Notes under the pieces: model-generated
The model's input: only the letters and a program-made list of their open reading frames with translations
Told to the model about the DNA's origin: nothing
Databases searched by the model: none
Source of the DNA: Azospirillum brasilense
Lineage (GTDB): Bacteria; Pseudomonadota; Alphaproteobacteria; Azospirillales; Azospirillaceae
Reading direction: 5' to 3'
Length of the DNA stretch: 64,000 nucleotides
Assembly: GCF_022023855.1 (NCBI RefSeq)
Contig: NZ_CP059450.1
Coordinates: 62,001-126,000 of the forward strand
Program-made: the position numbers and the translations under genes
In this document: piece by piece, positions 59,392-64,000 of the stretch
How the letters are laid out: the number at the start of each line of letters is the position of its first letter
Numbering within the stretch: position 1 is the first letter of the stretch

Positions 59392-61677
59392 TCAGCGGCC
59401 ACGCTTCCGTTGCTTTTGGGTTGCGCGTCCCGCGAAACGGGCATTTCCCAGGGGACGATCCGGGTGGCCGGACTGCAACGGATGATCGGTGCCGCCAACC
59501 AAGCTTCCGGTCAGCTCGCCCTCGGTGCGGGACAGGGCGAACAGGGTGCTGCCGGTCAGCGGGTCGGCCTCCATCAGCACCACCCTCACCGCGGCGCCCA
59601 GCCGGTAGCTGCGGCCGGTGCGCTGGCCGACCAGGGCGTGGGCGCGCTCGTCGTGCTCGTACTGGTCGTCGGGCAGGGTGCTGGCGGGGATCAGCCCGTC
59701 GGCTCCGTTCTCGTCGAGCCGGATGAACAGGCCGAAGCGGGTGACTCCGGAAATCCGCCCGGTGAACAGGGCGCCCACGCGGTCGGCCAGGAAGGCGGCG
59801 GTGAAGCGGTCGATGGCGTCGCGCTCGGCCGTGGCGGCGCGGCGTTCGGTCATCGAGATGTGCTCGCCGATGTCGGCCAGACCGGCCATGGCCGCGTCGT
59901 CCAGCCCGCCCGGTCCCAGCCCGTGCGCGCGGATCAGCGCCCGATGGACGATTAGGTCGGCGTAGCGGCGGATCGGCGAGGTGAAATGGGCGTAGCGGTC
60001 GAGCGACAGGCCGAAATGGCCGATGTTCTCCGGGCTGTACTCCGCCTGCGATTGGCTGCGCAGGATCACTTCGCTGACCAGCTGCGAGTCCGCCGTCCCG
60101 GCGGCGCGGTCGAGGATCGCGGTGAAATGGGCCGGGGTCAGCCGCGGCGCGCGCGGCAGCGTGTAGCCGATACCGGTCAGGAACTCCCGCAGCGCCTCCT
60201 GCTTGTCGAGCGACGGCTGGTCGTGGACGCGGAACAGACCAGCCATGCCCGCCCGTTCCAGGCTGTCCGCCGCCGCGACGTTGGCGCAGATCATGAACTC
60301 CTCGATCAGCCGATGGCTGTCGAGGCGCTCGCGCGCCGCGATCTCCGCCACCCGTCCGCGCTCGTTCAGCCGCACCCGCCGTTCCGGCAGATCCAACTCC
60401 AGCGTGCCGCGGCGCAACCGGGCCGCCCACAGGCGAGCGTAGGCACCGTAGAGCGGGGCGATGACCGCCTCCATGAGCGGCTCCGTCGCCTCGTCCGGCG
60501 CCCCGTCGCGGGCCGCCTGCACCTGCTCGTAGGTCAGGCGCGCGGCGGAGCGCATCAGGCCGCGCACGAAGCGGTGCCGCAGGAGCGCGCCGTGGCGGTC
60601 GATCCATAGATGCGCCGCGACACAGGCGCGGTCCTCGTGGGGGCGGAGCGAGCAGAGGTCGTTGGACAGCGCCTCCGGCAGCATCGGCACGACGCGGTCG
60701 GGGAAATAGACGGAGTTGCCGCGCTCGAAGGCCGCCCGGTCCAGTGCCGAATTGGGACGCACGTAGAAGGCCACGTCGGCAATGGCGACCACCATGTGCC
60801 AGCCGCCTTCGTTCGCGGGGTCGGGGTCCGGCTCGGCCCACACCGCGTCGTCGAAATCGCGGGCGTCGGCGCCGTCGATGGTCACCAGCTGCAGGTTGCG
60901 CAAGTCGGTGCGCCCGGTCAGGGCGGGCACTGCGGCGTGCGACGCCTCGCGCAGGGCGGCGGGCGGAAAGTCGGTAGGCAGCCCGTGGGTGTGGACGGCG
61001 ATCAGGCTGACCGCGCGCGGCTCCGCCGTGTGCCCCAGCCGCTCCGCGACGCGGGCCTGCGGCAAGCCCATCCGGGCCGCGGGCAGCAGATCGGCCAGCA
61101 CCAGCTCGCCCGGCTCGGCGTCGTTGCGGTTGGCCGGCAGGACCAGCAGTTCGGTCTTGTTGCGCTTGTCCGTGGGGACGATGCGCCCGCCGTCCGCCGC
61201 GGGATAATAGACGCCGAGAACGCGCCCCACCGTGCCGTCCAGCCGCCGGATGGTGCGCGCCTCGTAGAGCCGGTCGTTGATGCGGCTCAGCTTCGCCAGC
61301 ACCCGGTCGCCGGTTCCCAGGGTGGGATGGCCCTTCCTCTCCGGCATCATGAAGATGCGCGGCGGGTTTCCCTCGCCCGTCCAGGTGACCGGGCGGGCGC
61401 TGACCTCACCGTCCGGATCGACGCCGGTCACCTCCAGCACGGCGACTTCCGGCAGCGACTGCGGTGGGGCGACGCGCTTGTTGCGCCCACGTTCCACGGC
61501 GCCGTCGGCCTCCAGTTCCTTGAGAAGCTCCTTCAGTCTTTCGCGGTCGTCGCTGCCCGACAGCTTGAAGGCACGCGCGATCTCGCGTTTGCCGACCGGC
61601 GTCGTGCTGGAGCGGATGAAGGAAAGGACCGTGTCCTTATCGGGAAAGCTGCCGGAGCGGCGGGGCGTGTCGTTCAA
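59392..61677 (-). CDS. rnr: Ribonuclease R
   Basis: A 3'-5' exoribonuclease (about 761 aa) with winged-helix start (KREIARAFKLSGSDD), cold-shock domains, RNB catalytic core (DARDFDDAVWAEPD carries active-site Asp; RYAHFTSPIRRYADLIVHR later) and S1 domain (FTGRISGVTRFGLFIRL). It degrades structured RNA and supports tmRNA quality control. A TTG at 61677 is the best start; an earlier start would add an unconserved leader. Confidence 0.93.
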   Translation of the reverse strand: MNDTPRRSGSFPDKDTVLSFIRSSTTPVGKREIARAFKLSGSDDRERLKELLKELEADGAVERGRNKRVAPPQSLPEVAVLEVTGVDPDGEVSARPVTWTGEGNPPRIFMMPERKGHPTLGTGDRVLAKLSRINDRLYEARTIRRLDGTVGRVLGVYYPAADGGRIVPTDKRNKTELLVLPANRNDAEPGELVLADLLPAARMGLPQARVAERLGHTAEPRAVSLIAVHTHGLPTDFPPAALREASHAAVPALTGRTDLRNLQLVTIDGADARDFDDAVWAEPDPDPANEGGWHMVVAIADVAFYVRPNSALDRAAFERGNSVYFPDRVVPMLPEALSNDLCSLRPHEDRACVAAHLWIDRHGALLRHRFVRGLMRSAARLTYEQVQAARDGAPDEATEPLMEAVIAPLYGAYARLWAARLRRGTLELDLPERRVRLNERGRVAEIAARERLDSHRLIEEFMICANVAAADSLERAGMAGLFRVHDQPSLDKQEALREFLTGIGYTLPRAPRLTPAHFTAILDRAAGTADSQLVSEVILRSQSQAEYSPENIGHFGLSLDRYAHFTSPIRRYADLIVHRALIRAHGLGPGGLDDAAMAGLADIGEHISMTERRAATAERDAIDRFTAAFLADRVGALFTGRISGVTRFGLFIRLDENGADGLIPASTLPDDQYEHDERAHALVGQRTGRSYRLGAAVRVVLMEADPLTGSTLFALSRTEGELTGSLVGGTDHPLQSGHPDRPLGNARFAGRATQKQRKRGR

Positions 61678-61870
61678 GGAAATTCGTGCCGTGGAAGGTG
61701 GACCGCATAAGTAAGTCTTGGAGCCGGCAAATCCAACCGCGCCACCATGGCGCCACGACAACAACGCTTCAAAAGCGCTCGTTGGCCGCTTTAAAATGGC
61801 TAGGTGTTGCGGAAGGCGATGCCAACCGGCCTCTGGTTCGGCGCGAAAACAGAAAGATGAAGGAGAAAGT

Positions 61871-61944
61871 TGGTTGGGGGACTAGGATTCGAACCTAGGC
61901 TGGCGGAGTCAGAGTCCGCTGTCCTACCGCTAGACGATCCCCCA
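61871..61944 (-). tRNA. tRNA-Gln (CUG anticodon)
   Basis: A complete cloverleaf of 74 nt including CCA: acceptor arms TGGGGGA and TCCCCCA, anticodon stem GCGGA/TCCGC with loop CTCTGAC (anticodon CTG), T-loop GGTTCGAATCC. No flanking integrase. Confidence 0.96.
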
Positions 61945-62144
61945 GACCGTCACCGGGAGTGGCGCTGCGCCGCGTCCCGTCGTGGGCCGCCCTTTTAGCA
62001 AAGCAGGCAGGGCTTGTATAGCCCTTTTTTCACCTCCGGTACCTTGGTGTGAGCGCGTGGACACAAATCAATGCCATTCGTGGGCTTTCGCTGGGACGTG
62101 AAACCGGGTTAAGATGACTCCCTTAAGCATGGCGGGGAGGAGAC

Positions 62145-63173
62145 GTGGACCTTCAGGTGCACAGTGAACGGCAGAACGACACCGGACGGTTGCGTTCGTC
62201 GGCCCCTGCGCGCCCGGTCTTCGCGGCCCTCGATCTCGGAACCAACAATTGCCGCCTGCTGATCGCACGCCCGATTCCCGGCGGCTTTCGCGTCATCGAT
62301 GCCTTCTCCCGGATCGTCCGGCTGGGCGAGGGGTTGACCCGCAACGACCGGCTGTCCGACTCGGCGATGGAGCGCACCCTCGCCGCCCTGAGGATCTGCG
62401 GGTCCAAGATCGAGCGTCGCGGCGTCACCGCGGCGCGTGCGGTGGCGACCGAAGCGTGCCGCCGCGCCCGGAACTGCAGCGAGTTCGTCGATGCGGTGGA
62501 GCGGGAGACCGGCATCGCCATCGAGATCATCTCCAGCCAGGAGGAAGGGCGCCTTGCGCTCGCCGGCTGCGCGTCCCTGCTCGATCCGAACGTCCCCTAT
62601 GCCGTGGTGTTCGACATCGGCGGCGGCTCGACCGAGCTGATGTGGCTGGCGGTGGAGCGCGGGCGGCCTCCGCGCATCCTCGACCAGACGTCCATCCAGT
62701 GCGGCGTCATCGGCCTGACCGAGCAGTTTGGCGGCGCGGACGCCGACCGCGGCATGTACCGGCGCATGGTGGAGGAGGTGGCGTCGGCCATCGCCTCCTT
62801 CGAGGCGCGCAACGGCATCCGGGAACGGGTGCTCGCCGGGCAGGTGCAGATGCTCGGCACCTCCGGCACGGTGACAACGCTGGCCGGGGTGCATCTCGGC
62901 CTCTGCCGCTACGACCGGCGGGCCGTGGACGGCAGCTTTCTGCGCATCGACCACGCCCGCGCGGTCATCGAACGTCTCGTCGCGCTGGACTTCGACGGGC
63001 GGGCGCGGCATCCCTGCATCGGACAGGACCGCGCGGATCTGGTGATCGCCGGATGCGCGGTGCTGGACGCGCTGTGCGACTGTTGGCCGGTGGAGCGCCT
63101 GCGCATCGCCGACCGCGGCCTGCGCGAGGGCATCCTCGTGGAGCTGATCGGGTCGACACGGCAGATCTATTAA
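62145..63173 (+). CDS. Second Ppx/GppA-type phosphatase
   Basis: The 342-aa ASKHA protein has ALDLGTNNCRLLIARP, DIGGGSTELMWL and GTSGTVTTLAG. It is short, lacking the C-terminal helical domain of the 43550 paralogue. Family members hydrolyse polyphosphate or pppGpp. GTG 62145 follows GGGGAGGAG. It is followed by rlmE after 14 bp, a common alphaproteobacterial order. Confidence 0.92.
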   Translation: MDLQVHSERQNDTGRLRSSAPARPVFAALDLGTNNCRLLIARPIPGGFRVIDAFSRIVRLGEGLTRNDRLSDSAMERTLAALRICGSKIERRGVTAARAVATEACRRARNCSEFVDAVERETGIAIEIISSQEEGRLALAGCASLLDPNVPYAVVFDIGGGSTELMWLAVERGRPPRILDQTSIQCGVIGLTEQFGGADADRGMYRRMVEEVASAIASFEARNGIRERVLAGQVQMLGTSGTVTTLAGVHLGLCRYDRRAVDGSFLRIDHARAVIERLVALDFDGRARHPCIGQDRADLVIAGCAVLDALCDCWPVERLRIADRGLREGILVELIGSTRQIY

Positions 63174-63187
63174 GGAAATGTGAGACC

Positions 63188-63898
63188 ATGGTTGGAAAGC
63201 CTCCGTCCTCCTCGACGCCGGGTGGGCGCCGCGCCACCGTCCGCGTGAAGTCCGCGGCCAAGCGCACCACCTCCTCGGCCCGCTGGCTGGAGCGGCATCT
63301 GAACGACCCTTACGTGCACGAGGCGACGAAGCGCGGCTTCCGCTCCCGCGCCGCCTTCAAGCTGCTTCAACTGGACGAGAAGTTCCATCTGCTGGGGCCG
63401 GGCAAGCGCGTGGTCGACCTCGGCGCCGCTCCCGGCGGCTGGACCCAGGTGGCGGTGGACAAGGTGCAGACCGCGCGCGAGGGCTGGAAGGTCGTCGGGC
63501 TGGACATCCTGCCCATGGACCCGGTGCCCGGCGCCACCACCATGCAGGCCGACTTCCTGGAGGAAGGCGCCGCCGAGCGGCTGAAAGAGGCGCTGGGCGG
63601 CCCCGCCGACGTGGTGCTGAGCGACATGGCGGCGCCGACCATCGGGCATCAGTCCACCGACCATCTGCGCATCATGGCGCTGGCCGAGGCCGCCTACGAC
63701 TTCGCGGAGGAGGTGCTGGCACCCGGCGGGGCGTTCGTCGCCAAGCTGTTCCAGGGCGGGGCGGAGAAGTCGCTGCTGGAGCGGCTGAAGCGCGACTTCG
63801 CCACGGTGCGCCACGCCAAGCCGCCGGCCAGCCGCGCGGAATCCTCCGAAACCTATGTGGTCGCCACCGGTTTCCGTGGGGCCAACGCGAACGACTAG
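63188..63898 (+). CDS. rlmE: 23S rRNA 2'-O-ribose methyltransferase RlmE
   Basis: RlmE (FtsJ/RrmJ) methylates U2552 of 23S rRNA. The 236-aa protein has SRAAFKLLQLDEKF (first catalytic Lys), SAM motif VVDLGAAPGGWTQVA, DMAAPTIG with catalytic Asp, and VAKLFQGG with the second Lys. Basic N-terminal extension of about 40 residues, typical of alphaproteobacteria. Confidence 0.96.
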   Translation: MVGKPPSSSTPGGRRATVRVKSAAKRTTSSARWLERHLNDPYVHEATKRGFRSRAAFKLLQLDEKFHLLGPGKRVVDLGAAPGGWTQVAVDKVQTAREGWKVVGLDILPMDPVPGATTMQADFLEEGAAERLKEALGGPADVVLSDMAAPTIGHQSTDHLRIMALAEAAYDFAEEVLAPGGAFVAKLFQGGAEKSLLERLKRDFATVRHAKPPASRAESSETYVVATGFRGANAND

Positions 63899-64000
63899 GT
63901 TGAGCTCCGGCTGCGGCCCGTTCGCGCAGGTCATGGCTGGCTTGCGCGGATGAGGCCCGGCACACGACAGTTTGTGGTTCAGGCGCCTTCACAAGCCCAC

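Noticed and set aside
61871-61944. Genomic island at the tRNA-Gln
   Set aside because: No integrase, no direct repeat of the tRNA end, and core genes on both sides with normal composition.

Overview
The window is high-GC chromosomal DNA from an alphaproteobacterium. Gene content and protein style fit a Rhodospirillales member close to Azospirillum, but this is judged by reading and no database search was run. Indicators are a divK-pleD pair, hdaA, EipB (DUF1849), a DUF2066 protein, an ExoD-family protein, a PmtA-like phospholipid N-methyltransferase, CtrA-type TTAA-N7-TTAA boxes and many sensory kinases. Almost everything is core chromosome. There is no prophage, CRISPR array, rRNA operon or intact insertion sequence. 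The one tRNA is tRNA-Gln(CUG).

Layout. 1-8.3 kb: a small unknown protein, a MarR regulator divergent from ilvE, a conspicuously AT-rich orphan membrane protein (2029-4176), uvrB, a Gly/His/Tyr-rich lipoprotein and a DUF2336 protein. 8.5-11.1 kb: an MFS transporter and a receiver-kinase. 11.3-17.5 kb: holC and pepA, divergent from an envelope/B6 cluster lptG-surA-pdxA, then a 40-aa membrane peptide gene. 17.6-24 kb: an MHYT/PAS hybrid kinase with FixL-type haem residues, a lytic transglycosylase, an alpha/beta hydrolase and rsmA (frameshifted as read). 24-30 kb: gmk-yicC, an SDR, a PmtA-like gene, exoD and an ABC-F ATPase. 30-38 kb: ndk, a 49-aa aa3-oxidase subunit IV, purM-purN, and a translationally coupled run of CDP-alcohol phosphotransferase, AI-2E permease, hdaA and an SDR.

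38-45 kb: a deletion scar joins truncated azoR and lysR genes, then a polyphosphate neighbourhood follows: CYTH-CHAD protein, SixA phosphatase, ppk1 and ppx. 45-50 kb: a degenerate EAL protein with three phased TTAA boxes upstream, rnd and aspS. 50-57 kb: eipB, a 2-hydroxyacid dehydrogenase, then a signalling cluster of GGDEF protein, chromophore-less phytochrome-like kinase, divK and pleD, with a CtrA-like box before divK. 57-64 kb: rpmG, an S41 protease, rnr, tRNA-Gln, a second Ppx/GppA and rlmE.

No wholly new multigene system is obvious. The most promising leads are the phytochrome-like kinase coupled to divK-pleD with a CtrA-like site; the degenerate EAL gene behind phased TTAA boxes; the MHYT kinase with a FixL-type PAS; the AT-rich orphan membrane protein; purM, whose conserved N-terminus lies upstream of any standard start codon; and the rsmA frameshift. 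Short genes at 17350-17472, 31229-31378 and 57325-57492 were found by translating intergenic DNA.
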